A stretch of 64,000 nucleotides of DNA from Klebsiella pneumoniae (GCF_000742135.1 NZ_KN046818.1:1488841-1552840); one strand, 5' to 3'. Counted from the stretch's first letter, positions 16,791 to 27,398 are shown. Notes: generated by a model from the sequence alone, not told the origin. Translations and numbers: made by a program.

Positions 16791-17621
16791 ATGAAACGGA
16801 TGATGCGGATCGTGCTGCTGGCGCTGCTGCTGACCGGCTGCGCTGGGGAAAAGGGCATTATCGATCGCGACGGATACCAGCTGGACACCCGTCATCCGGC
16901 GCAGGCTGCCTATCCGCGAATAAAGGTGTTAGTGATCCACTATACGGCTGACAATTTTGATGTCTCGCTGGCCACGTTGACCGATAAAGAGGTCAGCTCC
17001 CACTATTTAATTCCTGAACAGCCCCCGCGTTATCAGCATAAACCGCGGATCTGGCAGCTGGTGCCGGAAGAGGATTTAGCCTGGCACGCCGGGGTAAGCT
17101 ACTGGCGCGGCAGTACGCGCATTAACGATACCTCCATTGGCATTGAGCTGGAGAACCGCGGCTGGCAGAAGACGGCGGGCGTCAAAAGTTTTACCCCCTT
17201 TCATCCGGAACAGATTGCGGCTCTGATCCCGCTGGCGCGCGATATCATCGCCCGCTACCACATCGCGCCGCAGAATGTGGTCGCCCATGCGGATATCGCC
17301 CCGCAGCGCAAAGACGATCCGGGGCCGTTATTCCCCTGGCAACAGCTGGCGCAGCAGGGGATCGGCGCCTGGCCTGACGAGCAGCGGGTGGCCTTTTATC
17401 TGAACGGGCGGCCGGCCAGCGAGCCAGTGGACCCCGAAATCGTACTGGATTTGCTCTCGCGCTATGGCTATCAGGTGACGCCGGAGATGACCCCCGCGCA
17501 GAAGAAGCGGGTGATTATCGCCTTCCAGATGCACTTCCGTCCGCAGCGCTGGGATGGGGTAGCGGATGCGCAAACCGAAGCGATAGCCGAGGCGCTGTTA
17601 GAAAAATATGGCCAGGGTTAG
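16791..17621 (+). CDS. amiD: N-acetylmuramoyl-L-alanine amidase, lipoprotein AmiD
   Basis: AmiD is an outer-membrane zinc amidase that cleaves the MurNAc-L-Ala bond of peptidoglycan and anhydro-muropeptides. From the ATG at 16791 it has 276 residues, as in E. coli; GGGAGAAGGG lies just upstream. The lipobox LTGC places the lipidated cysteine at 17. The amidase_2 domain carries likely zinc and catalytic residues H50 (VIHYT), E119 (GIELEN), H166 (VAHADI) and D176 (KDDPG), and a C-terminal peptidoglycan-binding domain follows. Its stop overlaps the convergent ybjS stop by four bases. A CCGG-rich hairpin lies between it and the cyclase gene. Confidence 0.95.
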   Translation: MKRMMRIVLLALLLTGCAGEKGIIDRDGYQLDTRHPAQAAYPRIKVLVIHYTADNFDVSLATLTDKEVSSHYLIPEQPPRYQHKPRIWQLVPEEDLAWHAGVSYWRGSTRINDTSIGIELENRGWQKTAGVKSFTPFHPEQIAALIPLARDIIARYHIAPQNVVAHADIAPQRKDDPGPLFPWQQLAQQGIGAWPDEQRVAFYLNGRPASEPVDPEIVLDLLSRYGYQVTPEMTPAQKKRVIIAFQMHFRPQRWDGVADAQTEAIAEALLEKYGQG

Positions 17622-18631
17622 CGGTGTAGTTTACCGTGGTCGCGAAGCCAGGCGGCGGTGCGCACGATGCCGTCGTCAAGCGTCACCACCGGCTGATAGC
17701 CCAGCTCGTCCTGCGCGCGGGTGATATCGAGCGTAAAATCAAAGTTAAGCTTGGAGACGCCGTAGTGGGTAAACGCGGGTTCTTTGGCGGTTTTATCGCC
17801 AAAGCGCTCCATGCTGCGGGCGATAATATCCAGCATCGGATAGGGAACTGAGCGGATCCGGCATTTGATACCGAGCTCGTCGATCAATTTCTGCACGATG
17901 CTCCGCAAGGTGCGCGGTTCGCCGTTGCTGATATTCCACGCGCGGGCGGAGGGAAGATGATCGCAGGCCGGCTGGCTCGCCAGCCACATCGCATGTACGG
18001 CGTTTTCATAATAGGTCATGTCGACCAGCGCGCTGCCGCCGCGCGGGAGCAGGACGCTGCCATAATGCTGCATCATTTGCGCCAGCCGGGGGATAAAGAC
18101 TTTGTCGTGCGGCCCAAACAGGCTCTGCGGCCGCAGAATGGTAAAACGGGTATGCGGGTTGGCCTGCGCCAGCAGGTTGATCACCTCCTCGCTGGCCGCC
18201 TTGCTGCGGGCAAACTCGTTGGCGAAGCGGTGTGGACGGAAATCTTCTTGGATATCACGATGATGGTGATAATCAAAATAGAGCGATGGCGAAGAGATAT
18301 GGACGAAATTGCGCACTCCCCATGCCACTGACCATTCGCCCAGACGACGGGTGGCGCGGACGTTAGCGAGATCGAAAGCCTGCTGAGTGCCCCATGGCGA
18401 GGTAAAGCTGGAGCAGTGCCATAGGGTATCGATACCGGCGAGCATCACTTTAGCCTGCGAAGAGACCAGCTCGGTTAAATCTGCCGGGATGAATTCCGCC
18501 CCCATTTTGCTCAGAAGCTTGCCCATCGCTTCGTTGCGCCCGGTCGCTCGCACGCTGATGCCCTTGTTGCGCAGATATTCCACTGCGTTGCGGCCTAATC
18601 CGCTGGTCGCACCGGTAACCAGTACCTTCAT
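17618..18631 (-). CDS. ybjS: NAD(P)-dependent epimerase/dehydratase-like protein YbjS
   Basis: The 337-residue protein matches E. coli YbjS. It has an extended short-chain dehydrogenase fold: the N-terminal nucleotide-binding motif [11 protein letters not shown], and a middle SSPSLYFDY...RSKAASE region resembling the Tyr-x-x-x-Lys catalytic area, with an atypical spacing. The substrate is unknown. It lies downstream of ybjT, ltaE and poxB on the same strand but after an 87-base gap with an inverted repeat. It converges on amiD with a four-base overlap. Confidence 0.9.
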   Translation of the reverse strand: MKVLVTGATSGLGRNAVEYLRNKGISVRATGRNEAMGKLLSKMGAEFIPADLTELVSSQAKVMLAGIDTLWHCSSFTSPWGTQQAFDLANVRATRRLGEWSVAWGVRNFVHISSPSLYFDYHHHRDIQEDFRPHRFANEFARSKAASEEVINLLAQANPHTRFTILRPQSLFGPHDKVFIPRLAQMMQHYGSVLLPRGGSALVDMTYYENAVHAMWLASQPACDHLPSARAWNISNGEPRTLRSIVQKLIDELGIKCRIRSVPYPMLDIIARSMERFGDKTAKEPAFTHYGVSKLNFDFTLDITRAQDELGYQPVVTLDDGIVRTAAWLRDHGKLHR

Positions 18632-18675
18632 ATCACTCTACTGTCCCAGAAAAGAATTTCGTGCGCATTTTTCCG

Positions 18676-18704
18676 TGATTCTCCCGACTATGCAATGAGA
18701 ATCA
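18676..18704. repeat. Inverted repeat between ybjT and ybjS
   Basis: TGATTCTC (18676-18683) pairs with GAGAATCA (18697-18704) around a 13-base loop. It could be a ybjT 3' hairpin or, with the flanking AATGAGAATCAT, a regulator site before ybjS. Confidence 0.35.
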
Positions 18705-18718
18705 TGAAAGAATAACGC

Positions 18719-20161
18719 TTATCCTTCGACTCTGCCTGAGATTTGTTCGGCCAGCCGGGCGATGCGTTGCGCCATACCGCGGAAAATAAACAGGTGCGCC
18801 GGGATCATCAGCAGCCAGTAGATCAGGCCTGGCATACCGTGCGGGTGCCACCAGGCGCGCACGTCCAGTTCACGACGATCGCCTTTATCGTTAATGGTAA
18901 AGCTTAATCGGCCCAGCCCGGGCGCTTTCATACCGAATAGCAGGGTGAGCTGTTTTTCTTCCTCCACGATAATTACCTTCCAGCTGTCGACCGTATCGCC
19001 GGTTTGCAGATAAGCGCGCTGCGGCCGCCCTTTGGCCAGCCGGTGGCCGACCAGCAGATCCATCGCGCCGCGGGTTTTCCACAGCAGATTGCCGAAAAAA
19101 TACCCCTCTTCACCGCCGATTTGGTTAACGACCTGCCACAGGGCCTGGCGGCTTGCCTGAGTGACGACGGTGCAACCTGCCTGCTTCGGATAGTAGCCGT
19201 ACTCCGGTCGCCAGCGGGCGAAAGCCTGATCGTCGTAGCCCCAGTCGCTGGAGTTTACTAACTGCTCTTCTTCTTTCAGCGTGCGGCGAACCGCCTGATC
19301 GAAGGGGATCAGCGTTTGCGGGATCAACGCCCGCAGCGCCCGATCGTCAGCGATTAGATCGTGCTTCAGCCCCTGAATCAGCGCCTTGGCGATGGTCGGC
19401 GGCACCGAGGTGATGACATTGAGGAACCACACCGAGATCCAGCGCGTCGGCAGGGGAATGGGAATGAGCGGGCGATGTTTACCGCTGACGGCCATAAAGC
19501 GAATGAACTGCTGCTGATAGCTTAACACCTCCGGACCGGCGGCTTCGAAGACGCGGTGCATGTCGGAGGGATGATTCAGCAGCTCAACCAGGTCAACGAG
19601 CAGGTTTTCCAGCGCGACAGGGGTGGTACGCGAACGTACCCAGCGCGGAGGGGTTAGCACCGGCAGGTTATAAACCATGTCGCGCATCACCTCGAAGGCG
19701 GCGGAGCCGGCGCCGACGATAATCCCGGCCCGCAGCTCGGTCACCGGCACGCCCGACTCACGCAGGAGATCGCCGGTAATCTGACGAGCGCGCAGATGGT
19801 CGGACTGCTCCTGCGCCGGGGCCTGCAGCGAACTGAGAAATATCACCTGGCGCACTGATGACTGACGCAGGGCATCGCGCACATACGTCGCCACCCGCCG
19901 CTCATGGGCGATAAAATCACCGCCTTCGCCCATGCCGTGGACCAGATAATAAAGGGTATCGATACCGGTGAGTAGCGCAGGCAGGTCCTGCGGTTGATTG
20001 AGATCGACTGACCGGCAGGTAACGCCGGGCAAAGCGAGTTTTTGCAATCGGTCGATATGGCGTGCCGCCGCCAGCACTGGATAGCCCCGCGCGCTTAATG
20101 CGCGCACTAAATGCTGGCCAATATAGCCGCTGGCGCCGAGCACCAGAACTGATTGCGACAC
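18719..20161 (-). CDS. ybjT: NAD(P)-binding, DUF2867-containing protein YbjT
   Basis: The 480-residue protein matches E. coli YbjT (476). Residues 1-250 form an atypical short-chain dehydrogenase domain with the nucleotide motif [10 protein letters not shown]; the C-terminal part is a DUF2867 domain ending in a hydrophobic stretch ([14 protein letters not shown]) that may associate with the membrane. The function is unknown. It starts with GTG at 20161, which puts the dinucleotide motif at the usual distance. It lies 10 bases downstream of the ltaE stop, so both are probably one transcript. Confidence 0.92.
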   Translation of the reverse strand: MSQSVLVLGASGYIGQHLVRALSARGYPVLAAARHIDRLQKLALPGVTCRSVDLNQPQDLPALLTGIDTLYYLVHGMGEGGDFIAHERRVATYVRDALRQSSVRQVIFLSSLQAPAQEQSDHLRARQITGDLLRESGVPVTELRAGIIVGAGSAAFEVMRDMVYNLPVLTPPRWVRSRTTPVALENLLVDLVELLNHPSDMHRVFEAAGPEVLSYQQQFIRFMAVSGKHRPLIPIPLPTRWISVWFLNVITSVPPTIAKALIQGLKHDLIADDRALRALIPQTLIPFDQAVRRTLKEEEQLVNSSDWGYDDQAFARWRPEYGYYPKQAGCTVVTQASRQALWQVVNQIGGEEGYFFGNLLWKTRGAMDLLVGHRLAKGRPQRAYLQTGDTVDSWKVIIVEEEKQLTLLFGMKAPGLGRLSFTINDKGDRRELDVRAWWHPHGMPGLIYWLLMIPAHLFIFRGMAQRIARLAEQISGRVEG

Positions 20162-20171
20162 GCCTGACTCC

Positions 20172-21173
20172 TTAGCGTTGTAAAAAAGCCTGCCAGTGGG
20201 CGACCACCTCGCTCAGCTGCTGACGGTTGACATCCAGGTGAGTGACCAGACGGACAACAGGCGAGGCGTTAATCAATACCCCCTGCGCCTGCATAAACTT
20301 GCCGAGCGCCGGGGCCTGCTCTTCGCCGACGCGAACGAACAGCATGTTGGTATCGTTACGGGTGACGTCGGCGCCGATAGCGCGCAGCTGCTCCGCCATC
20401 CACGCGGCGTTGTCATGATCCTCCTGCAGGCGCTGCACGTTATTTTTCAGCGCGTACAGCCCGGCGGCGGCCAGGATGCCCGCCTGGCGCATCCCGCCAC
20501 CGACCATTTTCCGCCAGCGGACGGCGCGGCGAATGTACGCCTCGCTGCCGAGCAGCAGCGAGCCTACCGGAGCGCCAAGCCCCTTTGACAGGCAGATGGT
20601 GAAGGAGTCGCAGTATTGGGCGATATCGCGTAACTCGCAGCCGTAGGCCACCACGGCGTTAAAGATGCGCGCGCCGTCGACGTGCAGCGCCAGATTGCGC
20701 TGGCGGGTAAACGCCCAGGCTTCCTGCAGATAGTCGCGCGGCAGCACCTTACCGTTATGGGTGTTTTCCAGGCTCAGCAGGCGGGTGGGGGCAAAATGGA
20801 TATCGTCGGGTTTGATTTTCGCCGCCACTTTATCCAGCGGCAGCGAACCATCCGCCGCGGCGTCGATCGGCTGCGGCTGAATACTGCCGAGGACCGCCGC
20901 GCCGCCGGCTTCGTACAGATAGTTATGCGCCCCCTGGCCGACGATATACTCTTCGCCGCGCTGGCAATGGCTGAGCAGGCCAACGAGATTGGCCTGGGTG
21001 CCGGTGGGTAGAAATAGCGCCGCTTCTTTGCCGGCCAGGTCGGCGGCATAGCGCTGCAGTTCATTGACGGTAGGGTCGTCGCCATACACATCGTCCCCGA
21101 CCGGGGCGGCCATCATGGCCTCCAGCATGGCGCGCCCGGGACGGGTAACGGTATCACTGCGTAAATCGATCAC
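20172..21173 (-). CDS. ltaE: Low-specificity L-threonine aldolase
   Basis: LtaE is a pyridoxal phosphate enzyme that splits L-threonine or L-allo-threonine into glycine and acetaldehyde. The 333-residue protein has the N-terminal RSDTVTRP motif, the cofactor-binding HVDGARI segment and the Schiff-base lysine K197 in [12 protein letters not shown]. It lies between poxB (38 bases upstream) and ybjT (10 bases downstream) on the same strand, an arrangement shared with E. coli and suggestive of a stationary-phase operon. Confidence 0.96.
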   Translation of the reverse strand: MIDLRSDTVTRPGRAMLEAMMAAPVGDDVYGDDPTVNELQRYAADLAGKEAALFLPTGTQANLVGLLSHCQRGEEYIVGQGAHNYLYEAGGAAVLGSIQPQPIDAAADGSLPLDKVAAKIKPDDIHFAPTRLLSLENTHNGKVLPRDYLQEAWAFTRQRNLALHVDGARIFNAVVAYGCELRDIAQYCDSFTICLSKGLGAPVGSLLLGSEAYIRRAVRWRKMVGGGMRQAGILAAAGLYALKNNVQRLQEDHDNAAWMAEQLRAIGADVTRNDTNMLFVRVGEEQAPALGKFMQAQGVLINASPVVRLVTHLDVNRQQLSEVVAHWQAFLQR

Positions 21174-21211
21174 GGCTTTTCCTTGGTCTGGTTCAACGTA
21201 TTGCTTCTGTT

Positions 21212-22930
21212 TTACCTGAGCCAGTTGGTTTTCGCCAGTTCGATGACCTCATCGCCGCGCCCGCTGATGATCGCCCGCAGCATATACAGGCTAAAGCCTT
21301 TGGCCTGCTCCAGCTTGATCTGCGGCGGGATCGCCAGTTCCTCTTTGGCGACGACGACGTCGACCAGCACCGGACCGTCGGTGCGGAAGGCGGTCTGCAG
21401 CGCTTCATCCACCTCGGAGGCTTTTTCAACGCGTATACCTTTGATACCACAGGCCTCGGCGATGCGGGCGAAGTTGGTATCGTGGAGCTCCGTACCGTCG
21501 GTGAGATAGCCCCCGGCCTTCATTTCCATCGCCACGAAGCCCAGCACGCTGTTGTTAAAGATGACAATCTTCACCGGCAGCTTCATCTGCGCCAGCGACA
21601 GAAAATCGCCCATCAGCATGCTGAACCCGCCGTCGCCGCACATGGCCACTACCTGCCGCTCCGGCGCAGTGGCCTTGGCGCCGATGGCCTGCGGCATGGC
21701 GTTGGCCATTGAGCCGTGGTTGAACGAGCCCAGCAGGCGGCGTTTACCATTCATTTTGAGATAGCGTGCCGCCCAGACGGTCGGGGTGCCGACATCACAG
21801 GTGAAAATGGCATCTTCATCGGCAAAATGACTGATCTGCTGCGCCAGATATTGCGGGTGAATGGCTTTATCGCTGGGTTTAGCCAGATCGTCGAGCCCTT
21901 TTCGCGCGTCGCGATAGTGCTCCAGCGCCTTATCGAGGAAGTGGCGATCGGTTTTCTCTTCCAGCAGCGGCAGCAGCGCCTTCAGCGTCGATTTAATATC
22001 GCCCACCAGCGCCATGTCGACCTTACTGTGTGCGCCGATGCTGCCGGGGTTGATGTCGATCTGGATAATTTTCGCGTCAGTTGGGTAGAAGGCGCGATAG
22101 GGGAACTGGGTGCCCAGCAGGATCAGGGTATCGGCGTTCATCATGGTGTGGAAGCCAGAAGAGAAGCCAATCAGCCCGGTCATGCCCACATCGTACGGGT
22201 TGTCGTACTCCACGTGCTCTTTGCCGCGCAGGGCGTGGACGATGGGGGCTTTAATTTTGGCTGCGAACTCCACCAGTTCCTGGTGGGCGCCGGCGCAACC
22301 GCTGCCGCACATGAGCGCGATATTGCTGGAGTAGCGAATAAGCTGCGCCAGCTTGCGCAGCTCTTCTTCCGCCGGGGTGACCGTCGGCAGCGGCGCATGA
22401 TACCAGTGGCTGCTGGCGCTTTCCGGGGCGGCCTTCAGCGCCACATCGCCGGGTAGCACCACCACCGAGACGCCGCGGTTAATCACTGCCTTACGCATCG
22501 CCACTGCCAGCACCTGCGGGATCTGCTCCGGCGTGGAGACCAGTTCGCAGTAATGGCTGCACTCGCGGAACAGCTCCTGAGGATGGGTTTCCTGAAAATA
22601 GCCGCTGCCGATTTCGCTGGATGGGATGTGGGCGGCGATGGCCAGCACCGGGACATGGTTGCGATGACAGTCAAACAAACCGTTAATCAGATGCAGGTTG
22701 CCCGGTCCGCAGGAGCCGGCGCAGACCGCCAGCTCGCCGGTCAGCTGCGCTTCCGCGCCAGCGGCGAAAGCGGCGACCTCTTCGTGCCGGGTGGGCATCC
22801 AGTCGATGGTGCCCATGCGGTTAAGGCTATCGCTCAATCCATTGAGGGAATCTCCGGTGACGCCCCAGATACGTTTCACGCCGGCCTGTTCCAGCGTTTT
22901 GGCAATGTATGCCGCCACGGTCTGTTTCAT
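21212..22930 (-). CDS. poxB: Pyruvate dehydrogenase (quinone)/pyruvate oxidase
   Basis: PoxB oxidatively decarboxylates pyruvate to acetate and CO2, passing electrons to ubiquinone at the inner membrane. It uses thiamine diphosphate and FAD. From the ATG at 22930 it has 572 residues, as in E. coli; AGGAG nine bases upstream fits this start, while an ATG three codons earlier sits against the same AGGAG. The ThDP motif GDGGFSM...NN is present, and the C-terminal segment ([17 protein letters not shown]) matches the lipid-binding tail. In E. coli it is sigma-S dependent and active in stationary phase; no clear promoter was identified here. Confidence 0.96.
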   Translation of the reverse strand: MKQTVAAYIAKTLEQAGVKRIWGVTGDSLNGLSDSLNRMGTIDWMPTRHEEVAAFAAGAEAQLTGELAVCAGSCGPGNLHLINGLFDCHRNHVPVLAIAAHIPSSEIGSGYFQETHPQELFRECSHYCELVSTPEQIPQVLAVAMRKAVINRGVSVVVLPGDVALKAAPESASSHWYHAPLPTVTPAEEELRKLAQLIRYSSNIALMCGSGCAGAHQELVEFAAKIKAPIVHALRGKEHVEYDNPYDVGMTGLIGFSSGFHTMMNADTLILLGTQFPYRAFYPTDAKIIQIDINPGSIGAHSKVDMALVGDIKSTLKALLPLLEEKTDRHFLDKALEHYRDARKGLDDLAKPSDKAIHPQYLAQQISHFADEDAIFTCDVGTPTVWAARYLKMNGKRRLLGSFNHGSMANAMPQAIGAKATAPERQVVAMCGDGGFSMLMGDFLSLAQMKLPVKIVIFNNSVLGFVAMEMKAGGYLTDGTELHDTNFARIAEACGIKGIRVEKASEVDEALQTAFRTDGPVLVDVVVAKEELAIPPQIKLEQAKGFSLYMLRAIISGRGDEVIELAKTNWLR

Positions 22931-23081
22931 GATCTCCATCTCCTTTTTTTGATAACGCCTTCAAGCTTAGATGAAACTAACCGCAATGTAACCGATTACC
23001 CCTGATTTTTTGCTGGTTTTATTCCTCTCCGGCTGCGCATACTCTGGAAGTACACAGGATGCAAAACAGGATGCACATCAA

Positions 23082-23516
23082 ATGGTTAAAGGATTGTTAA
23101 ACACAGTAAATCGCAGGCTGTCGCATGATGACGCCGGTAAACTCTTGTTACGACTTGCCGTCGGCGGCTTAATGCTTTTCCATGGAATCCATAAGCTGAT
23201 AGATGGTGTGGATGGCATTAGCGGGATGCTGGCGGCGCAGGGATTGCCCGGGTTTATCGCCTACGGTGTGCTGGTGGGGGAAGGGGTCGCTCCCTGCTTG
23301 TTAATTCTCGGCGTCCTGACCCGCCCGGCGGCGTTGGTGCTGGCGTTCACCATGGTGGTGGCGTGGCTGATGGTCGGCTTAGATAAGACGTTTGCGCTTG
23401 ATGCGGTGGGAGCGTGGGCCATTGAGAATCTGGTCTATTTCTTTGTTGGCGCACTGGCGATTGCGCTACTCGGCGCGGGGCGTTATTCGCTGGCCGGTCA
23501 GTCGGCCTGGCGGTAA
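23082..23516 (+). CDS. DoxX family membrane protein
   Basis: This 144-residue inner membrane protein has about four hydrophobic segments and the DoxX-type features LLLRLAVGGLMLFHGIHK near the N-terminus and LVGEGVAP in the middle. DoxX proteins are linked to quinone and redox processes, but this member's role is unknown. The open frame extends to a TTG at 23010 with an accidental lipobox-like LSGC, but there is no ribosome site there; the ATG at 23082 has CAGG upstream. It is divergent from poxB and K-12 has no gene in this position. Confidence 0.8.
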   Translation: MVKGLLNTVNRRLSHDDAGKLLLRLAVGGLMLFHGIHKLIDGVDGISGMLAAQGLPGFIAYGVLVGEGVAPCLLILGVLTRPAALVLAFTMVVAWLMVGLDKTFALDAVGAWAIENLVYFFVGALAIALLGAGRYSLAGQSAWR

Positions 23517-23600
23517 AAATGCCTCATTCGTCCTGGGGCGTAAAGTCGATACTGTTGGCGATTTGCAATTTTTTCAGTCCGGGAAAGCGTTTATCTCATG

Positions 23601-23731
23601 TCGCCTGAGCGTTTATTGTCGCCAGGGATTTTCCCGGAGGCGGCGCATTGCGCCTTCTCCGGGCTACCAAATCGCACAGCGCTGTAGCCCCGGTAAGCGG
23701 TAGCGCCACCGGGGATTTTGACCTCAGGCGA
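23601..23731. repeat. Double REP-like module bounded by a 9-base inverted repeat
   Basis: Two hairpin units, 23633-23663 (CCCGGAGGCGG...CTCCGGG) and 23688-23714 (CCCCGGTAAG...CCACCGGGG), sit between the convergent DoxX gene and hcr. They are bracketed by TCGCCTGAG (23601-23609) and its complement CTCAGGCGA (23723-23731); the right arm includes the last codons of hcr. Confidence 0.65.
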
Positions 23732-24692
23732 GAACCAGATCGCTCTGCGGATGACAGGAGCAGGCCAGCACATAGCCGTCGGCGATTTCGGCGTCGGTCA
23801 GCGTCATGGTGCTGGTGACGCTGTACTTCCCGGAAACCACTTTGGTTTTGCAGCAGCCGCAGACGCCGGCGCGGCAGGCGACGGTCACCGGCACTTTATT
23901 GCTCTCCAGCGCGTCGAGCAGCGTAGTGCCCACCGGCGCGTAAAACTCGCGCGCCGGCTGCAGTTTAGTAAATTTCAGCCCGCTGGTGGCGGCCTCAGCC
24001 ACCGGGGTGAAGAATTTTTCCTTAAAGAAGCGGGTGACGCCCAGGGCGGCAACATCCTGCTCGACCTTCTCCATATAAGGCGCCGGGCCGCAGGTCATCA
24101 CGGTGCGGCTGGCTAAATCCGGCACGCTCTGCAGCAGCTCCCGGGTCAGACGGCCGGCGACAAAACCGTGCGTCGCGTTGTGCTCCGCTACCAGGGTGAC
24201 CGGGTAGTTGCGCCACTCTTCGGCAAAGATTACATCTTCCGGCGAACGCACGTTATAAATCACCTGTACGTCGGCCTGCGGTCGATGCTTAGCCAGCCAG
24301 CGGCGCATCGCCATGATCGGTGTCACGCCGCAACCGGCGGCCAGCAGCAGGAATTTATCTTCCGCTTTATCGTCGCAGGTAAACTCGCCCATCGCATCGG
24401 ACAGCCAAAGGTAATCGCCGCGTTTGACCTCGCGGGTCAACCACTGCGAACCCGTACCCTCGTCAATACGGCGAACGGTCAGCGTAATGTATTCGCTGAC
24501 CCCCGGCGTCGAGGAGAGGGTATAGGCGCGCAGCGTTTCCGCCGAGTTACGCACGCTAACCAGAGCGTACTGGCCAGCGCGGTACGGATAGTAATCGTGG
24601 CACAGCAGCGAAAGGGTCCACACGTCCGGGGTTTCCTGGTGAATGTGGTGAACCTGCATCCGCCACGGGCACTGGGAGGTTGGCATAGTCAT
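23724..24692 (-). CDS. hcr: NADH oxidoreductase Hcr, partner of Hcp
   Basis: Hcr passes electrons from NADH to the hybrid cluster protein Hcp. The 322-residue protein has an FAD-binding domain (LRAYTLSSTPG), an NAD-binding domain (LAAGCGVTPI, MTCGPAPYM) and a C-terminal plant-type [2Fe-2S] domain with cysteines in CRAGVCGCCKTKV and a final conserved Cys in LACSC. It begins ten bases after the hcp stop, so both are one operon, presumably controlled by the FNR-like and NsrR-like sites upstream of hcp. Confidence 0.96.
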   Translation of the reverse strand: MTMPTSQCPWRMQVHHIHQETPDVWTLSLLCHDYYPYRAGQYALVSVRNSAETLRAYTLSSTPGVSEYITLTVRRIDEGTGSQWLTREVKRGDYLWLSDAMGEFTCDDKAEDKFLLLAAGCGVTPIMAMRRWLAKHRPQADVQVIYNVRSPEDVIFAEEWRNYPVTLVAEHNATHGFVAGRLTRELLQSVPDLASRTVMTCGPAPYMEKVEQDVAALGVTRFFKEKFFTPVAEAATSGLKFTKLQPAREFYAPVGTTLLDALESNKVPVTVACRAGVCGCCKTKVVSGKYSVTSTMTLTDAEIADGYVLACSCHPQSDLVLA

Positions 24693-24702
24693 CAGGGACT
24701 CC

Positions 24703-26355
24703 TTAAGCGCTCAGCAGCTGCTGCATATCTTGTTCCACGGTGGTCACGGAACGCAGACCAAACTTCTCATTGAGGACCGCCAGCAGATCCGGGGTGAAGA
24801 AACCAGGCGCCGTCGGACCGGTGACGATGTTTTTCACACCCAGCGACAGCAGCGTCAGCAGGATGACGATCGCTTTCTGTTCGAACCAGGAGAGCACCAG
24901 CGACAGTGGCAGATCGTTGACGCCACAGCCCAGTTTCTCCGCCAGCGTGACCGCCAGAATAATCGCCGAGTAAGCGTCATTACACTGCCCGGCGTCGACC
25001 AGGCGCGGCAGCCCTTCGATATCGCCAAAGTCCAGTTTGTTGAAGCGGTATTTACCACAGGCCAGGGTCAGGATCAGGCAGTCATCCGGCACGCTGGTGG
25101 CGAAATCGGTGAAGTAGTTACGCTCCCCGCGGGCGCCGTCGCAGCCGCCGACGAGGAAGATATGGCGCAGTTTTTCACGACTGACCAGATCGATCAGCGT
25201 ATCCGCCGCGCCAAGCAGGGTCTGACGGCCAAAGCCGACGGTGATCAGATGCGGGATTTCGCTGTACGGGAAGCCCGCCATCTGCTGCGCCTGGGCAATG
25301 ACCGGGGAGAAGTCTTCACCTTCCAGATGGTTCACACCCGGCCAGCCGACGATGCTGCGAGTCCAGATGCGATCGTCGTAGGCGCCGACGGTCGGGTCGA
25401 TGATGCAGTTAGAGGTCATCACGATGGGGCCCGGGAAGCGGGCGAACTCCACCTGCTGGTTTTGCCAGCCGCTGCCGTAGTTGCCAATCAGATGTTTGAA
25501 TTTACGCAGCTCCGGATAGCCGTGAGCCGGCAGCATTTCGCCATGAGTATAGACGTTGACGCCGGTGCCTTCCGTCTGCTCCAGCAGGTTATACAGATCC
25601 TTCAGATCGTGGCCGGAGATCAGGATGCACTTCCCTTTGGTGGCTTTAACGTTGACCTGAGTCGGCGTCGGATGGCCGTATTTGGTCGTTTCACCGGCGT
25701 CGAGGATACTCATCACTTTGAAGTTCATCTGGCCGATTTCCATCGAACATTCGAGCAGCGCATTCATATCTGCAGGCCAGGTGCCCAGCCATGCCATGAT
25801 TTTATGGTACTGGGCATAGATAGCGTTGTCGTACTGGCCGAGCACGTGGGCGTGCTCCATATAGGCCGCCGCACCCTTCAGACCGTACAGGCACAGCAGG
25901 CGCAGACCTAGAATATTCTCGCCGATGGCGGCTTTATCTTTATTCGGGGTATAGTCCGCCGCCTGACGCTGCAGGTCGCCCAGATCGTCGCTGACCAGCT
26001 GCAGGTCGGCGACCGGGCTGTCGACCGCGGCGCTGGCATCGATCGCCAGGCATTGCGCTTTCAGCGCCTCACGCAGGGCAATTGCCTGGCGGGCGTAGCC
26101 GACGATGCGCGGGGAATCGAAGTTAACGTTAGTCAGGGTGGAGAAGAAGGCGCGGGGGGCAAAGCTGTCGACCTGATGATCGATAATGCCATATTCGCGC
26201 GCTTTAAGCGCCCAGGCGGACAGGCCTTGCAGTGACGCAATCAGCAGATCCTGCAGGTCCGAGGTTTCCGCTGTTTTACCGCACATCCCCTGCGCGTAAG
26301 AGCAGCCGTTGCCGGCTGGGGTACGAATGGTTTGTTCACATTGCACACAAAACAT
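24703..26355 (-). CDS. hcp: Hydroxylamine reductase / hybrid cluster protein (nitric oxide reductase)
   Basis: Hcp carries an iron-sulfur-oxygen hybrid cluster; in E. coli it acts as a high-affinity nitric oxide reductase and protein S-nitrosylase under anaerobiosis. From the ATG at 26355 the protein has 550 residues, as in E. coli. The N-terminal cluster motif C3-x2-C6-x11-C18-x6-C25 is the class II arrangement. Further cysteines expected as hybrid-cluster ligands are visible ([26 protein letters not shown]). The frame extends 19 codons upstream over the NsrR-like site and is not a plausible start. Confidence 0.97.
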   Translation of the reverse strand: MFCVQCEQTIRTPAGNGCSYAQGMCGKTAETSDLQDLLIASLQGLSAWALKAREYGIIDHQVDSFAPRAFFSTLTNVNFDSPRIVGYARQAIALREALKAQCLAIDASAAVDSPVADLQLVSDDLGDLQRQAADYTPNKDKAAIGENILGLRLLCLYGLKGAAAYMEHAHVLGQYDNAIYAQYHKIMAWLGTWPADMNALLECSMEIGQMNFKVMSILDAGETTKYGHPTPTQVNVKATKGKCILISGHDLKDLYNLLEQTEGTGVNVYTHGEMLPAHGYPELRKFKHLIGNYGSGWQNQQVEFARFPGPIVMTSNCIIDPTVGAYDDRIWTRSIVGWPGVNHLEGEDFSPVIAQAQQMAGFPYSEIPHLITVGFGRQTLLGAADTLIDLVSREKLRHIFLVGGCDGARGERNYFTDFATSVPDDCLILTLACGKYRFNKLDFGDIEGLPRLVDAGQCNDAYSAIILAVTLAEKLGCGVNDLPLSLVLSWFEQKAIVILLTLLSLGVKNIVTGPTAPGFFTPDLLAVLNEKFGLRSVTTVEQDMQQLLSA

Positions 26356-26368
26356 GGTCACACCTTTA

Positions 26369-26391
26369 AAGTTATATTTGATATACATGTT
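26369..26391. promoter_or_regulatory. Candidate NsrR operator at hcp
   Basis: Two 11-base half-sites with one spacer base: AAGTTATATTT (26369-26379) and ATATACATGTT (26381-26391), whose complement AACATGTATAT fits the NsrR half-site AAnATGyATTT with one mismatch; the other half fits less well. The 11-1-11 layout is that described for NsrR. The site ends 14 bases before the hcp start. E. coli hcp-hcr is strongly repressed by NsrR. Confidence 0.6.
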
Positions 26392-26450
26392 TAAGGTTAT
26401 GCCGCGCGGCAACGGGTGAAAAGGTATTTCTAAGACAACTTAAAGGGAGA

Positions 26451-26464
26451 TTGATTTAGCGCAA
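26451..26464. promoter_or_regulatory. Candidate FNR site at hcp
   Basis: TTGATTTAGCGCAA matches TTGAT-N4-ATCAA with two mismatches in the second half. If transcription starts about 31 bases before the hcp ATG, as I recall for E. coli, the centre falls near -72, where an activating FNR site is reported for E. coli hcp. Confidence 0.5.
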
Positions 26465-26498
26465 ATTTGGCGGCAGGAGGGCTGCCGCCAACGGGTGC

Positions 26499-27398
26499 TC
26501 AGGCGGTAAAAAAGGCGATCAGGATCGGGACCAGCAAACTAAGCAGAAAACCGTGCACGATGGCGGCAGGGACGATTTCGACGCCGCCGGAACGCTGCAG
26601 TACCGGTAAGGTGAAGTCCATCGAGGTGGCGCCGCACAGCCCCAGCGCCGTGGAGCGGCTGCGGCGAATAAGGCCCGGAATTAACATGATGGCCAGCAGC
26701 TCGCGACAGAGATCGTTAAAGAACGCCGCGCTACCGATGACCGGGCCAAAGGATTCGGTGAGTAAAATACCGGAGAGCGAATACCAGCCGAAACCGCTGG
26801 CCATTGCCAGACCGGTCTTTAACGGCAGACCGAGAATAAAGGCGTTAAGTATCCCGCCGAGTAATGAACTGGCCGTAACCACCACGGCGACGATCATTCC
26901 CCGGCGGTTAAGGACTATTTGTCGCAGACTCATTCCATTATTGCGTAATTGGATACCAACGAGGAACAGGAGAAAAATCAACGTATATTCGCTGGCTTCT
27001 GTCGCGTGCTGTAAAAAAGGCAGTCTGGTCAGACCGAGCAGAAAACCGAGCACGACCACACCGCACAGCTGCAGCGATTCCAGGGCCATGGCCAGGCGCG
27101 AGGGTAATTTCTCCTGACGATGCTGACTGCGCCATGGCATTTTACTTTCCAGCCACAGCAGTGCGGCGATATTACACAGTAAAATGATAACCACGCTCAC
27201 CGCGGCGTAATGCAATATTGCCAGCAGGTTGCTGGCCAGATTGTCGAGGAACGCCAGGCTGATACCCATAAAAAAAAGGATTACATAGACAATCCAGCTG
27301 AGCATGCGGTTTATCAGCTTTAGCGCGGAGGAGTGACGAAGAGGCAGTAAATAGCCGACGACCAGCGGCAACAGAATAATAAAGAGTCCCGAAAACAT
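26499..27398 (-). CDS. lysO: L-lysine exporter LysO
   Basis: LysO (YbjE) exports L-lysine and the antimetabolite thialysine across the inner membrane. The 299-residue protein matches the E. coli length and has about eight hydrophobic segments and the conserved SGFGWYSLSGILLTESFGP and ALGLCGATSMDFTLP regions. It lies between hcp and aqpZ on the minus strand as its own unit; aqpZ ends with a terminator before it. In E. coli ArgR and lysine affect its expression; I could not find a convincing ARG box here. Confidence 0.94.
   Translation of the reverse strand: MFSGLFIILLPLVVGYLLPLRHSSALKLINRMLSWIVYVILFFMGISLAFLDNLASNLLAILHYAAVSVVIILLCNIAALLWLESKMPWRSQHRQEKLPSRLAMALESLQLCGVVVLGFLLGLTRLPFLQHATEASEYTLIFLLFLVGIQLRNNGMSLRQIVLNRRGMIVAVVVTASSLLGGILNAFILGLPLKTGLAMASGFGWYSLSGILLTESFGPVIGSAAFFNDLCRELLAIMLIPGLIRRSRSTALGLCGATSMDFTLPVLQRSGGVEIVPAAIVHGFLLSLLVPILIAFFTA

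Noticed and set aside
21174-22946. Search for a CRISPR, insertion sequence or prophage in this and other gaps
   Set aside because: No spacer-like repeats, transposase reading frames, integrase or attachment duplications were seen anywhere in the window.
23010-23081. Lipoprotein-like N-terminal extension of the DoxX protein (LSGC)
   Set aside because: The only start is a TTG without a ribosome site, the hydrophobic core is too short, and it overlaps the presumed poxB-DoxX promoter region.
24730-25911. 393-codon open frame opposite hcp
   Set aside because: Antisense to hcp; rich in Gln, Arg and His as expected of reverse translation of GC-rich genes, with no recognisable domain.
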